Origin: Streptomyces griseicoloratus | Lineage (GTDB): Bacteria > Actinomycetota > Actinomycetes > Streptomycetales > Streptomycetaceae | NCBI RefSeq assembly: GCF_014534645.1 | Contig: NZ_JACVQF010000190.1 | Location: 1 to 64,000 of the forward strand | Direction of reading: 5' to 3' | DNA length: 64,000 nucleotides | Shown: in pieces, positions 27,400 to 35,303 of the stretch | Numbering within the stretch: position 1 is the stretch's first letter | Layout of the letters: each line of letters starts with the position of its first letter | Translations under genes and position numbers: made by a program | Notes under the pieces: model-generated | Databases searched by the model: none | What the model was told of the DNA's origin: nothing | The model's input: the letters and a program-made list of their open reading frames with translations, nothing else

Positions 27400-29217
27400 A
27401 TGTGCGGAATCGTCGGATACATCGGCAAGCGTGACGTCGCGCCCCTGCTGCTGGAGGGCCTCCAGCGGCTGGAGTACCGCGGCTACGACTCGGCGGGCAT
27501 CGTCGTCACGTCCCCGAAGGCGGCCGGCCTGAAGATGGTCAAGGCCAAGGGCCGGGTGCGCGACCTGGAGGCCAAGGTCCCGGCGCGCTTCAAGGGCACC
27601 ACCGGCATCGCCCACACCCGCTGGGCCACCCACGGCGCTCCGTCCGACGTGAACGCCCACCCGCACATGTCGGCCGACAACAAGGTCGCCGTCGTCCACA
27701 ACGGCATCATCGACAACGCCGCCGACCTGCGCCGCAAGCTGGAGGCGGACGGCGTCGAGTTCCTCTCCGAGACCGACACCGAGGTCCTCGTCCACCTCAT
27801 CGCCCGCTCGACGGCCGAGAAGCTGGAGGACAAGGTCCGCGAGACCCTCCGGGTGATCGAGGGCACGTACGGCATCGCGGTCATGCACGCCGACTTCCCC
27901 GAGCGCATCGTGGTCGCCCGCAACGGCTCCCCCGTCGTCCTCGGCATCGGCGAGAAGGAGATGTTCGTCGCCTCGGACATCGCCGCCCTGGTCGCCCACA
28001 CCCGCCAGATAGTCACCCTCGACGACGGCGAGATGGCCACCCTCAAGGCCGACGACTTCCGCACCTACACCACCGAGGGCACCCGGACCACCGCCGAGCC
28101 CACCACCGTGGAGTGGGAGGCCGCCTCCTACGACATGGGCGGCCACGACACCTACATGCACAAGGAGATCCACGAGCAGGCCGAGGCCGTGGACCGCGTG
28201 CTGCGCGGCCGGATCGACGACCGCTTCTCCACCGTGCACCTCGGCGGCCTGAACCTGGACGCCCGCGACGCGCGCGCCGTGCGCCGCGTGAAGATCCTCG
28301 GCTGCGGCACCTCGTACCACGCGGGCATGATCGGCGCCCAGATGATCGAGGAGCTGGCCCGCATCCCCGCGGACGCCGAGCCCGCCTCCGAGTTCCGCTA
28401 CCGCAACGCGGTCGTCGACCCCGACACCCTGTACATCGCCGTCTCCCAGTCCGGTGAGACGTACGACGTCCTGGCCGCCGTGCAGGAACTCAAGCGCAAG
28501 GGCGCCCGGGTGCTCGGCGTCGTCAACGTCGTCGGCTCGGCGATCGCCCGCGAGGCCGACGGCGGCATGTACGTGCACGCCGGCCCCGAGGTGTGCGTCG
28601 TGTCCACCAAGTGCTTCACCAACACCTGCGTCGCCTTCGCGCTGCTCGCCCTGCACCTGGGCCGCACCCGCGACCTGTCCGTGCGGGACGGCAAGCGGAT
28701 CATCGAGGGGCTGCGCAAGCTGCCGGCGCAGATCGAGGAGATGCTGAAGCAGGAGGAGGACATCAAGCAGCTGGCCGCGCAGTACGCCGAGGCCCGCTCG
28801 ATGCTCTTCATCGGCCGCGTCCGGGGCTACCCGGTGGCCCGCGAGGCCTCCCTCAAGCTCAAGGAGGTCTCCTACATCCACGCCGAGGCGTACCCGGCCT
28901 CCGAGCTCAAGCACGGCCCGCTGGCCCTGATCGAGCCCGCCCTGCCGACGGTCGCGATCGTGCCGGACGACGACCTGCTGGAGAAGAACCGCGCGGCCAT
29001 GGAGGAGATCAAGGCCCGCAGCGGCCAGATCCTCGCCGTCGCCCACCAGGAGCAGGAGAAGGCCGACCACACGATCGTCGTCCCGAAGAACGAGGACGAA
29101 CTGGACCCGATCCTCATGGGCATCCCCCTCCAACTCCTCGCCTACCACACGGCCCTGGCCCTGGGCCGCGACATCGACAAGCCGAGGAACCTCGCCAAGT
29201 CGGTGACGGTGGAGTAA
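27400..29217 (+). CDS. glmS: Glutamine--fructose-6-phosphate aminotransferase
   Basis: A 605-aa enzyme making glucosamine-6-phosphate for cell-wall precursors. It has the N-terminal glutamine amidotransferase domain with catalytic Cys after the initiator Met (MCGIVGYIG), two SIS sugar-isomerase domains with GCGTSYHAG and SQSGETYDV, and the conserved C-terminus DKPRNLAKSVTVE. Its location near hexA and a DasR-like site fits amino-sugar metabolism. S. coelicolor has two glmS copies; this position recalls glmS2. Confidence 0.94.
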   Translation: MCGIVGYIGKRDVAPLLLEGLQRLEYRGYDSAGIVVTSPKAAGLKMVKAKGRVRDLEAKVPARFKGTTGIAHTRWATHGAPSDVNAHPHMSADNKVAVVHNGIIDNAADLRRKLEADGVEFLSETDTEVLVHLIARSTAEKLEDKVRETLRVIEGTYGIAVMHADFPERIVVARNGSPVVLGIGEKEMFVASDIAALVAHTRQIVTLDDGEMATLKADDFRTYTTEGTRTTAEPTTVEWEAASYDMGGHDTYMHKEIHEQAEAVDRVLRGRIDDRFSTVHLGGLNLDARDARAVRRVKILGCGTSYHAGMIGAQMIEELARIPADAEPASEFRYRNAVVDPDTLYIAVSQSGETYDVLAAVQELKRKGARVLGVVNVVGSAIAREADGGMYVHAGPEVCVVSTKCFTNTCVAFALLALHLGRTRDLSVRDGKRIIEGLRKLPAQIEEMLKQEEDIKQLAAQYAEARSMLFIGRVRGYPVAREASLKLKEVSYIHAEAYPASELKHGPLALIEPALPTVAIVPDDDLLEKNRAAMEEIKARSGQILAVAHQEQEKADHTIVVPKNEDELDPILMGIPLQLLAYHTALALGRDIDKPRNLAKSVTVE

Positions 29218-29218
29218 A

Positions 29219-29236
29219 GCGCCCCGAAAGGGGCGC
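29219..29236 (+). terminator. glmS terminator
   Basis: GCGCCCC-GAAA-GGGGCGC, a perfect 7-bp stem with a GAAA tetraloop, starts 2 bp after the glmS stop codon. Confidence 0.8.
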
Positions 29237-29300
29237 GGGGCTGTATCGACATGCGGCTCCGCCGCGTGGGCGCGAACAACCACAACGCACCCGCACGGGC
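29237..29300. repeat. Post-terminator sequence resembling a dispersed Streptomyces intergenic repeat
   Basis: The stretch from GGGGCTGTATCGACATG through CGGCTCCGCCGCGTGGG to ACAACGCACCCGCACG follows the hairpin. It looks like a sequence I recall seeing repeatedly downstream of Streptomyces genes. It contains a small CGGCTCCGCCG stem. There is only one copy in this window, so dispersal is from memory. Confidence 0.45.
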
Positions 29301-29312
29301 GCAGGAAACAGA

Positions 29313-29351
29313 ACGGCCCCCCACGTGTGCCACCATCACGTGGGGGGCCGT
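29313..29351. terminator. Second strong hairpin, convergent terminator
   Basis: A perfect 15-bp stem (29313-29327 with 29337-29351) and 9-nt loop sit 39 bp before the 3' end of the minus-strand membrane protein gene. It probably terminates that gene. Confidence 0.85.
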
Positions 29352-29389
29352 CCCCATGCCGGGGGCTGCCCAACCCCCAGCCTGCGCAG

Positions 29390-29953
29390 CTAACCGGTGG
29401 CCGTCACTCCCCGGCCCGCAGCGCGCCTCGGCAGTGCCGTCGGCCAGTGGGCGAGTGCCGCGGTCGCCGCGTACCAGGCGACCGCCCCCGCGGCGACCGC
29501 GAACCAGCCGCCCGCCTCGGCCAGCGCCTCGCCGTCCGCGAAGCGGGCGATGGCGAGGAGCAGCAGGGACACGGAGAGCAGCCCGTGGGTGCCCTGAGCG
29601 AGCAGGTCGCCGCCCGCGAAGGTCAGCGAGAGGGCGACGAGGGCGAACAGGAGCAGGAAGAGCCCCGCGGCGTTGGCCGAGACCTGGTTGTCGGCCGAGA
29701 CGGCCCAGGTGAACCACAGCGCGCCGAGCGCGGCGAAGGCCGTACCGGTACCGGCGTCACGGTCGCGCAGTGCCAGCAGACCGGCGAGGAAGAGCGTGAT
29801 CCCGCCCACGTACTGGGCGACGGTCACGGCGTCCGCCGCCGTCACGCCGTCGATCGCTCCGGTCGAGCCGAGGCCGAAGGCCAGCAGGGTGATGCCGAGG
29901 GCGAGTCGGCCGACGATCGTGGTGGTGCTTCCCGCAGAGACGTCGTTGTCCAC
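29390..29953 (-). CDS. GPR1/FUN34/YaaH-family membrane protein
   Basis: A 187-aa protein with six hydrophobic helices, matching the acetate/succinate transporter (SatP/YaaH) superfamily: LGITLLAFGLGSTGA in helix 1 and GTAFAALGALWFTWAV mid-protein. It may carry acetate or a related small carboxylate. It begins with GTG 29953 behind GAAGGGAG. Substrate not established. Confidence 0.8.
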   Translation of the reverse strand: MDNDVSAGSTTTIVGRLALGITLLAFGLGSTGAIDGVTAADAVTVAQYVGGITLFLAGLLALRDRDAGTGTAFAALGALWFTWAVSADNQVSANAAGLFLLLFALVALSLTFAGGDLLAQGTHGLLSVSLLLLAIARFADGEALAEAGGWFAVAAGAVAWYAATAALAHWPTALPRRAAGRGVTATG

Positions 29954-30090
29954 GGCGGGCTCCCTTCATGCAGGTGCGGTTGCGCGGTGACCCCTTTATG
30001 CCCTTCACAAGGGCACAAACACCTCTACGCGTCAGTAGATTCGGGTCTTTCGCAAGGGAGTTGACCGCCTGGCCGCCGGGGAGCCGCCGG

Positions 30091-30618
30091 CTAGGGAATG
30101 ACCACCACGGGCCGCTGCGCCCGCTTGGCGAGCCGCCCGGCGACGGAGCCGAAGATCCGGCCCACGAGTCCGTGACTGGAGCCGACGACGATGGCGTCCG
30201 CCTCGTACTCCCGTCCCACCTCTTCGAGTTCGTGACAGATGTCACCGCCGCGCTCGACCAGGATCCAGGGCACCTCGGCGAGGTAGTCCGCACACGCCAG
30301 CTCCAGCCCCAGCACCTCGGTGCGGTGGTCCGGCACGTCGACGAAGACCGGCGGCTCGCAGCCCGCCCACACCGTGGTCGGCAGCCGGTTGGCCACGTGC
30401 ACGATGACCAGGCCCGACCCCAGTCGCCGCGCCATGCCGATGGCGTACGCGAGGGCTCGCTCGCTGGACGTGGAGCCGTCGAAGCCGACGACGACGCCGT
30501 GCTTGAAGGCGGGGTCGCACGACGGACGTGGCTCTTCCGCCGCCAGGGGCTCGGCCGCCGTCGGTTCGGCGACGGGCCGCTTGCGGTCCGCGGGTTCGAA
30601 GAATTCGTGACCGGCCAT
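30091..30618 (-). CDS. Universal stress protein
   Basis: A 175-aa single-domain UspA-family protein with a variable Glu/Pro-rich N-terminal extension of about 35 residues. It has VVVGFDGSTSSERALAYAI at the start of the domain and the ATP-binding VVGSSHGLVGRIFGSVAGRLAKRAQRPVVVIP at the C-terminus (G-x2-G-x9-G-S form). Probably a nucleotide-binding stress protein. It is upstream of the YaaH-type gene on the same strand but separated by 137 bp. Confidence 0.85.
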   Translation of the reverse strand: MAGHEFFEPADRKRPVAEPTAAEPLAAEEPRPSCDPAFKHGVVVGFDGSTSSERALAYAIGMARRLGSGLVIVHVANRLPTTVWAGCEPPVFVDVPDHRTEVLGLELACADYLAEVPWILVERGGDICHELEEVGREYEADAIVVGSSHGLVGRIFGSVAGRLAKRAQRPVVVIP

Positions 30619-30941
30619 GGCTGTCTCGGCGTTCAGATCCTTTTATGGGAGGGACGTCCGTGTGCGGCGGAGCTGTGTCCGGGAATCATCTTCCCAACCC
30701 CATACCCCCAAGGGTACGGCGGCACGCCTCCTTCGCCCAGATCCCGCGAACGCTGCGCCGCGGTTCACCGGAGCATGCACGAGGGGGCGCCCGTAACGCA
30801 ATGGTTGCTGCGTTGTACAGGCGGTTTGCACGGGATTCAACTGTCCGTGCGCCGCACCGCCCGTGAACCCGTCGCGACCGGACGTGACCGACGGCTCGCC
30901 CCCGCCGTTGATCCACGTGAACCACGCCCCAGGGAGCACGC
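30619..30941. other. Intergenic region upstream of the small ORF
   Basis: About 320 bp between the divergent stress-protein gene and the small ORF at 30942. Part of it has lower GC. I find no clear operator, hairpin or gene. Confidence 0.4.
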
Positions 30942-31286
30942 ATGTCCGGACCGCACCACACCGCCGAGCCACCGCCGGGGGTTCGCGAAGCCGCCCCCCG
31001 GCCGCGGGACGGCGGCACCGAGCCGGTCCGCCGGGCGGCGTTCGGCTGCCTCCCCGTCCCGGCCGTGCTCCTCCGGTACGGCATCCCCCCGGCCCGGGCC
31101 GCCGGCACGGCCCTCGGCCTCGCCGCCGTCACCGGCGTCTGCGTCGCGCTGCCGCGCCGGTCCGAGCGCGTCGCGGCCCACCCGCCCACCGGGGGCGGCG
31201 CGGACCGGCCCGGACGCGGCCCACGGGTCGGGCCGGGGGCGTGTGGGGGCGCGCGGCGGACCGGGGAAAATACACCGGTCGGCTGA
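30942..31286 (+). CDS. Small hypothetical protein upstream of adpA
   Basis: A 114-aa open frame with AGGGAG 8 bp before the ATG. It is arginine- and proline-rich with one moderately hydrophobic central segment (AAGTALGLAAVTGVCVAL). No domain is recognised. It precedes adpA by 377 bp, and its stop codon lies inside a palindrome. It could be a real membrane-anchored peptide or a fortuitous GC-rich frame. Confidence 0.45.
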   Translation: MSGPHHTAEPPPGVREAAPRPRDGGTEPVRRAAFGCLPVPAVLLRYGIPPARAAGTALGLAAVTGVCVALPRRSERVAAHPPTGGGADRPGRGPRVGPGACGGARRTGENTPVG

Positions 31287-31291
31287 CCGGT
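31274..31291. promoter_or_regulatory. Palindrome resembling a gamma-butyrolactone-receptor site upstream of adpA
   Basis: ACCGGTC-GGCT-GACCGGT is a perfect 7-bp inverted repeat. Half-sites read GACCGGTTTC and GACCGGTGTA, close to the ArpA half-site consensus GG(T/C)CGGT(A/T)(T/C)G. It lies 373 bp before the adpA ATG. Binding is inferred only. Confidence 0.4.
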
Positions 31292-31663
31292 TTCCGCGCA
31301 CGCGCCCGCTTCTTTTCAGCCAACTTCTGCTCATGGTGCATCACCTGCCCGAACCACCCCCCAACCCCCGTTCCACCTGCACGGAAAGGGTCTCCGCGGC
31401 CCCGCGCACCCTACGGGGATTGGCCACCGCCACAAGGCGCACTTCCCTGCGACGCCCCGGAGTGCAACGCTTCGTGATCGAATGCTTCACGCCAAGTTGC
31501 CATGTCGACAATGTCCCAAGTGCCGAACCGGCCATCCCGGCGCGACAGGACACAGTAGATTCGATCTTGACCGTCTACGGCGGGGGACTCGTGCAGGACC
31601 GAGGGGAAACGTGCAGGAGCGACACAACCGAGGAGCCGCGACCACCGAGGGGGGCTTAGCAGG
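31292..31663. other. adpA upstream region
   Basis: A long leader and promoter region as expected for adpA. It includes relatively AT-rich stretches (for example near 31550-31575). I could not place a confident -35/-10 pair or AdpA self-binding site. Confidence 0.5.
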
Positions 31664-32866
31664 ATGAGCCACGACTCCACTGCCGCGCCGGAAGCCGCGG
31701 CCCGGAAGCTCTCCGGGCGACGCCGCAAGGAGATCGTCGCGGTGCTGCTGTTCAGCGGCGGCCCCATCTTCGAGAGTTCCATCCCGCTGTCGGTGTTCGG
31801 GATCGACCGCCAGGACGCCGGAGTGCCGCGCTACCGACTCCTGGTGTGCGCCGGCGAGGAAGGCCCGCTGCGGACCACGGGAGGCCTGGAACTCACCGCG
31901 CCACAGGGCCTGGAGGCGATCTCCCGGGCCGGCACCGTCGTGGTGCCCGCCTGGCGGTCGATCACCTCACCACCGCCCCAGGACGCGCTCGACGCCCTGC
32001 GCCGGGCGCACGAGGAGGGCGCCCGCATCGTGGGACTGTGCACCGGCGCCTTCGTGCTGGCGGCGGCGGGCCTGCTCGACGGCCGCCCCGCCACCACGCA
32101 CTGGATGTACGCGCCGACGCTGGCCAAGCGCTACCCGTCGGTCCACGTCGACCCGCGCGAACTGTTCGTGGACGACGGTGACGTGCTCACCTCTGCGGGG
32201 ACGGCGGCCGGCATCGACCTGTGCCTGCACATCGTGCGCACGGACCACGGCAACGAGGCGGCCGGGGCGCTGGCCCGCCGCCTGGTGGTCCCCCCGCGCC
32301 GGTCGGGCGGCCAGGAGCGCTACCTCGACCGGTCTTTACCGGAGGAGATCGGCGCCGACCCGCTCGCCGAGGTCGTCGCCTGGGCGCTGGAGCACCTGCA
32401 CGAGCAGTTCGACGTCGAGACGCTGGCGGCACGGGCGTACATGAGCCGGCGCACCTTCGACCGCCGCTTCCGCTCGCTGACCGGCAGCGCGCCGCTGCAG
32501 TGGCTGATCACCCAGCGGGTGCTCCAGGCGCAGCGTCTGCTGGAGACGTCCGACTACTCGGTGGACGAGGTCGCGGGCCGCTGCGGCTTCCGCTCGCCGG
32601 TGGCGCTGCGCGGGCACTTCCGCCGCCAGCTCGGCTCGTCCCCGGCCGCCTACCGGGCCGCGTACCGGGCGCGCCGGCCGCAGGGCGACAGGCCGGCGGA
32701 CGGCGAGGGCGGCGGCGCCGGAGTCTCCCGTGCCGCGGCCGCGGCGGAGGCCGGGCAGCAGCCGGCGGCGCTCGCACCGGACGGCTCGGTGCCCTTCCAG
32801 ACCCGCCGCACGGCGCCCCCGCTGCCGGCGGCGGCCGGCCTGCCGGGGCCGCGCAGCGCGTCCTGA
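31664..32866 (+). CDS. adpA: AdpA/BldH, AraC-family master regulator of development
   Basis: A 400-aa regulator with an N-terminal DJ-1/PfpI-like dimerisation domain (about residues 20-205, including GLCTGAFVLAAAGLLDGR) and a C-terminal AraC double helix-turn-helix (about 235-335, HEQFDVETLAARAYMSRRTFDRRFRS to CGFRSPVALRGHFRRQ). It controls aerial growth and secondary metabolism genes. Codon 225 in the interdomain linker is TTA (32336-32338), the rare leucine codon read by bldA tRNA, as known for adpA orthologues. The ornA gene follows, the standard order. Confidence 0.96.
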   Translation: MSHDSTAAPEAAARKLSGRRRKEIVAVLLFSGGPIFESSIPLSVFGIDRQDAGVPRYRLLVCAGEEGPLRTTGGLELTAPQGLEAISRAGTVVVPAWRSITSPPPQDALDALRRAHEEGARIVGLCTGAFVLAAAGLLDGRPATTHWMYAPTLAKRYPSVHVDPRELFVDDGDVLTSAGTAAGIDLCLHIVRTDHGNEAAGALARRLVVPPRRSGGQERYLDRSLPEEIGADPLAEVVAWALEHLHEQFDVETLAARAYMSRRTFDRRFRSLTGSAPLQWLITQRVLQAQRLLETSDYSVDEVAGRCGFRSPVALRGHFRRQLGSSPAAYRAAYRARRPQGDRPADGEGGGAGVSRAAAAAEAGQQPAALAPDGSVPFQTRRTAPPLPAAAGLPGPRSAS

Positions 32867-32979
32867 CCCCTCGGACGCCGGACGGGCGCATCGGCCCGTC
32901 CGGCGTCCGCCCGCAACCCGGTGAACAAGGTCACGCACGCGCCGGCTCACCCCCCACACGGGCGCCGTAGGGTGTTCGC

Positions 32980-33582
32980 ATGAACGATCGCATGGTGTGG
33001 ATCGACTGCGAGATGACCGGCCTCTCGCTGTCGGACGACGCGCTCATCGAGGTGGCCGCCCTCGTCACCGACTCCGAGCTGAACGTGCTCGGCGAAGGCG
33101 TGGACGTCGTCATCCGCCCGCCGGAGCGGGCGCTGGAGACCATGCCGGACGTGGTGCGGCAGATGCACACCGCCTCCGGACTGCTCGCGGAGCTCGACGG
33201 CGGCACGACGCTGGCGGACGCCGAGGCCCAGGTCCTGGCGTATGTGAGGGAGTACGTGAAGGAGCCCGGCAAGGCCCCGCTGTGCGGCAACTCGGTCGGT
33301 ACCGACCGCGGCTTCCTGCTGCGGGACATGCCGACGCTGGAGGACTACCTCCACTACCGGATCGTGGACGTCTCCTCGATCAAGGAGCTGGCCCGCCGCT
33401 GGTACCCGCGGGCGTACTTCAACAGTCCCGAGAAGAACGGCAACCACCGCGCGCTCGCCGACATCCGCGAGTCCATCGCCGAGCTGCGCTACTACCGGGA
33501 GGCGGTCTTCGTCCCCCAGCCGGGCCCCGACTCCGACACCGCCAAGGCCATCGCCGCCAAGCACGTCGTGCCTGCTGAGTAG
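32980..33582 (+). CDS. ornA: Oligoribonuclease
   Basis: A 200-aa DEDDh-family 3'-5' exonuclease degrading very short RNAs, including pGpG from c-di-GMP breakdown. Catalytic motifs: WIDCEMTGL (Asp and Glu), [11 protein letters not shown] (Asp) and [14 protein letters not shown] (His and Asp). It lies 113 bp after adpA and before tRNA-His. A cdgA-like c-di-GMP gene occurs about 28 kb away. Confidence 0.95.
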   Translation: MNDRMVWIDCEMTGLSLSDDALIEVAALVTDSELNVLGEGVDVVIRPPERALETMPDVVRQMHTASGLLAELDGGTTLADAEAQVLAYVREYVKEPGKAPLCGNSVGTDRGFLLRDMPTLEDYLHYRIVDVSSIKELARRWYPRAYFNSPEKNGNHRALADIRESIAELRYYREAVFVPQPGPDSDTAKAIAAKHVVPAE

Positions 33583-33727
33583 GGAGGACGGGGGCGGTCC
33601 GGGGGCCACCCGGGTGCCCTCGGGGAGGGGCGCCGCGAAAGGCGTGCGCGAGCACCCCTTCGGACCCTGTACACTTTTTCTCGGCCGGTCGGGGAAACCC
33701 ACCAAGGGTTTCCGAGCACCGGTCGTG

Positions 33728-33800
33728 GTGGGTGTAGCTCAGCTGGTAGAGCACCTGGTTGTGGTCCAGGAAGTCGCGGGTTCAAGTCCCGTCACTCACC
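33728..33800 (+). tRNA. tRNA-His (GTG anticodon)
   Basis: A complete cloverleaf: acceptor GTGGGTG pairs with CACTCAC, the D arm is GCTC-AGCTGGTA-GAGC, the anticodon stem is CCTGG/CCAGG with anticodon GTG, and the T arm is CGGGTTCAAGTCCCG. The base before the acceptor stem (33727) is G, opposite C73, the hallmark extra G of tRNA-His. CCA is not encoded. Confidence 0.96.
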
Positions 33801-33805
33801 CTGAT

Positions 33806-33847
33806 GAGTCAGCCGGTGACCTTCGTGAGAAGGTCACCGGCTGACTC
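33806..33847. terminator. Terminator after tRNA-His
   Basis: A perfect 18-bp stem (33806-33823 with 33830-33847) with a 6-nt loop starts 5 bp after the tRNA and lies before the convergent 3' end of cebR. Confidence 0.9.
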
Positions 33848-33887
33848 GCGTTCCGGGCACCGGCCCGGCGGCGCGCGGCCGGGCCGG

Positions 33888-34943
33888 TCACGACGAGGCG
33901 CGTTCCACCAGTTCCGTCGCCAGCACCACCTGGTGCCGCTCCAGGCCGCGGGACGCCGCCGGGCGGCGGTCGGCGATCTCCGTCAGCAGCAGGTCGATCA
34001 TCGCGCGGCCCATCTCCTCGATGGGCTGGCGGACGCTGGTCAGCGGCGGTTCCATGTGGCGGGCGATGGCCGAGTCGTCGTAGCCGACCAGGGCCACGTC
34101 CTCCGGGATGCGGCGGCCGCTCTCGCGCAGGGCCTGCCGGGCGCCCGCCGCGGTCACGTCCGAGGCGGCGAAGACCGCGTCCACGTCGGGGCAGCGGCGC
34201 AGCAGCTCGTCCATCGCCCGGCGGCCCCCCTCCTCGGTGAAGTCGCCGGCCTCGATCAGGCGGTCGTCCGCGGGCAGTCCCGCGTCGCGCAGGGCGTCGC
34301 GGTAGCCGTCGACACGCCGCTGGGCGCCGTAGACGTCGAGGCGGCCGGTGATGTGGGCGATGCGGCCGCGGCCGCGGGCGAGCAGGTGCTCGACGGCCGA
34401 GCGGGCGCCGCCGTAGTTGTCGGAGTCGACCGAGGCCAGCGTCTCCGTGGCCGAGCGCGGGCCGCTGATCACCGCGGGGATCTCCAGCTGGGCCAGCAGG
34501 TCGGGCAGCGGGTCGTCGGCGTGCACCGAGACCAGCAGGACGCCGTCCACCCGGTGGGCGGCCAGGTACTGAGCGAGCCGCTGCCGCTCCCGGTCGCTGC
34601 CCGCGAAGATCAGCAGCAGCTGCATCTCGGTGTCGGACAGCTCGGCGCCGACGCCCTTCAGCATGTCCGAGAAGTACGGTTCCGCGAAGAACCGGGTCTC
34701 CGGCTCCGGCACCACCAGGGCGATCGCGTCGGTCCGGTTGGCGGCCAGCGCGCGGGCGGCGGTGTTGGGGACGTACCCGAGTTCCGCGACCGCCGCCTCG
34801 ACGGCCGCCCGGGTCGCGTCGCTCACCCGGGGCGAGCCGTTGATCACCCGGGAGACCGTGCCGCGGCCGACGCCCGCGCGTGCCGCCACCTCTTCGAGGG
34901 TGGGCCGGCCACCGCTCCGCCCACGCGCTCCGTGGCCTGCCAT
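33888..34943 (-). CDS. cebR: LacI-family repressor of cellobiose/cellotriose uptake
   Basis: A 351-aa LacI/GalR regulator: N-terminal helix-turn-helix (PTLEEVAARAGVGRGTVSRVINGSPRVSDATRAAV) with hinge helix (NTAARALAANRTD), then a periplasmic-binding-protein-like sugar domain. It is divergent from cebEFG and bglC. CebR-type operators (TGGGAGCGCTCCCA) occur in front of cebE and over the bglC start, supporting identity. Cello-oligosaccharide binding should release it from DNA. Confidence 0.92.
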   Translation of the reverse strand: MAGHGARGRSGGRPTLEEVAARAGVGRGTVSRVINGSPRVSDATRAAVEAAVAELGYVPNTAARALAANRTDAIALVVPEPETRFFAEPYFSDMLKGVGAELSDTEMQLLLIFAGSDRERQRLAQYLAAHRVDGVLLVSVHADDPLPDLLAQLEIPAVISGPRSATETLASVDSDNYGGARSAVEHLLARGRGRIAHITGRLDVYGAQRRVDGYRDALRDAGLPADDRLIEAGDFTEEGGRRAMDELLRRCPDVDAVFAASDVTAAGARQALRESGRRIPEDVALVGYDDSAIARHMEPPLTSVRQPIEEMGRAMIDLLLTEIADRRPAASRGLERHQVVLATELVERASS

Positions 34944-35119
34944 CGGCTCCGCCTCCCGTCGACACCCCGCACTCTGCGGCTGGCCTGGAATTTAACAGGC
35001 CGGTCGGGTTTGATGACCCGGCCCGGGCCGCCGCCGGTGCGCGACGGTCGATCTTCGTAACGTTCGCGGCGTCCAGTTAACAGGCCGATAACTGAACGCA
35101 CTTCGTCACGTCCGCTCCC

Positions 35120-35148
35120 TTGACACCCCCGCCCGGACCGACGACTCT
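35120..35148 (+). promoter_or_regulatory. Candidate cebE promoter
   Basis: TTGACA at 35120-35125 is followed after 17 bp by GACTCT at 35143-35148. The CebR operator begins 14 bp further downstream, where a bound repressor would block transcription. Confidence 0.5.
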
Positions 35149-35161
35149 TCAACTCATCACT

Positions 35162-35179
35162 TGTGGGAGCGCTCCCACA
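35162..35179. promoter_or_regulatory. CebR operator upstream of cebE
   Basis: The sequence is a perfect 18-bp palindrome centred on TGGGAGCGCTCCCA (35164-35177), identical to the known CebR box. It is 125 bp upstream of the cebE start codon. Confidence 0.93.
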
Positions 35180-35303
35180 CTACCTGGCACATACACATCC
35201 CGCACGTTCCCCGCCCGAGCCGCAGCGACGAACGAACACATGCAACGGGCCCAAGCATGCAGTTGGCCGGGGGGTCGGCACGTCAGGGCAACAGGAGGAC
35301 GCA

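Larger units (their letters stand above)
34944..35303. other. Divergent cebR-cebE regulatory region
   Basis: A 360-bp gap. It holds a direct repeat TTAACAGGCCG at 34992-35002 and 35077-35087, an inverted repeat CAGTTA/TAACTG at 35074-35094, the cebE promoter and the CebR operator. Confidence 0.6.
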
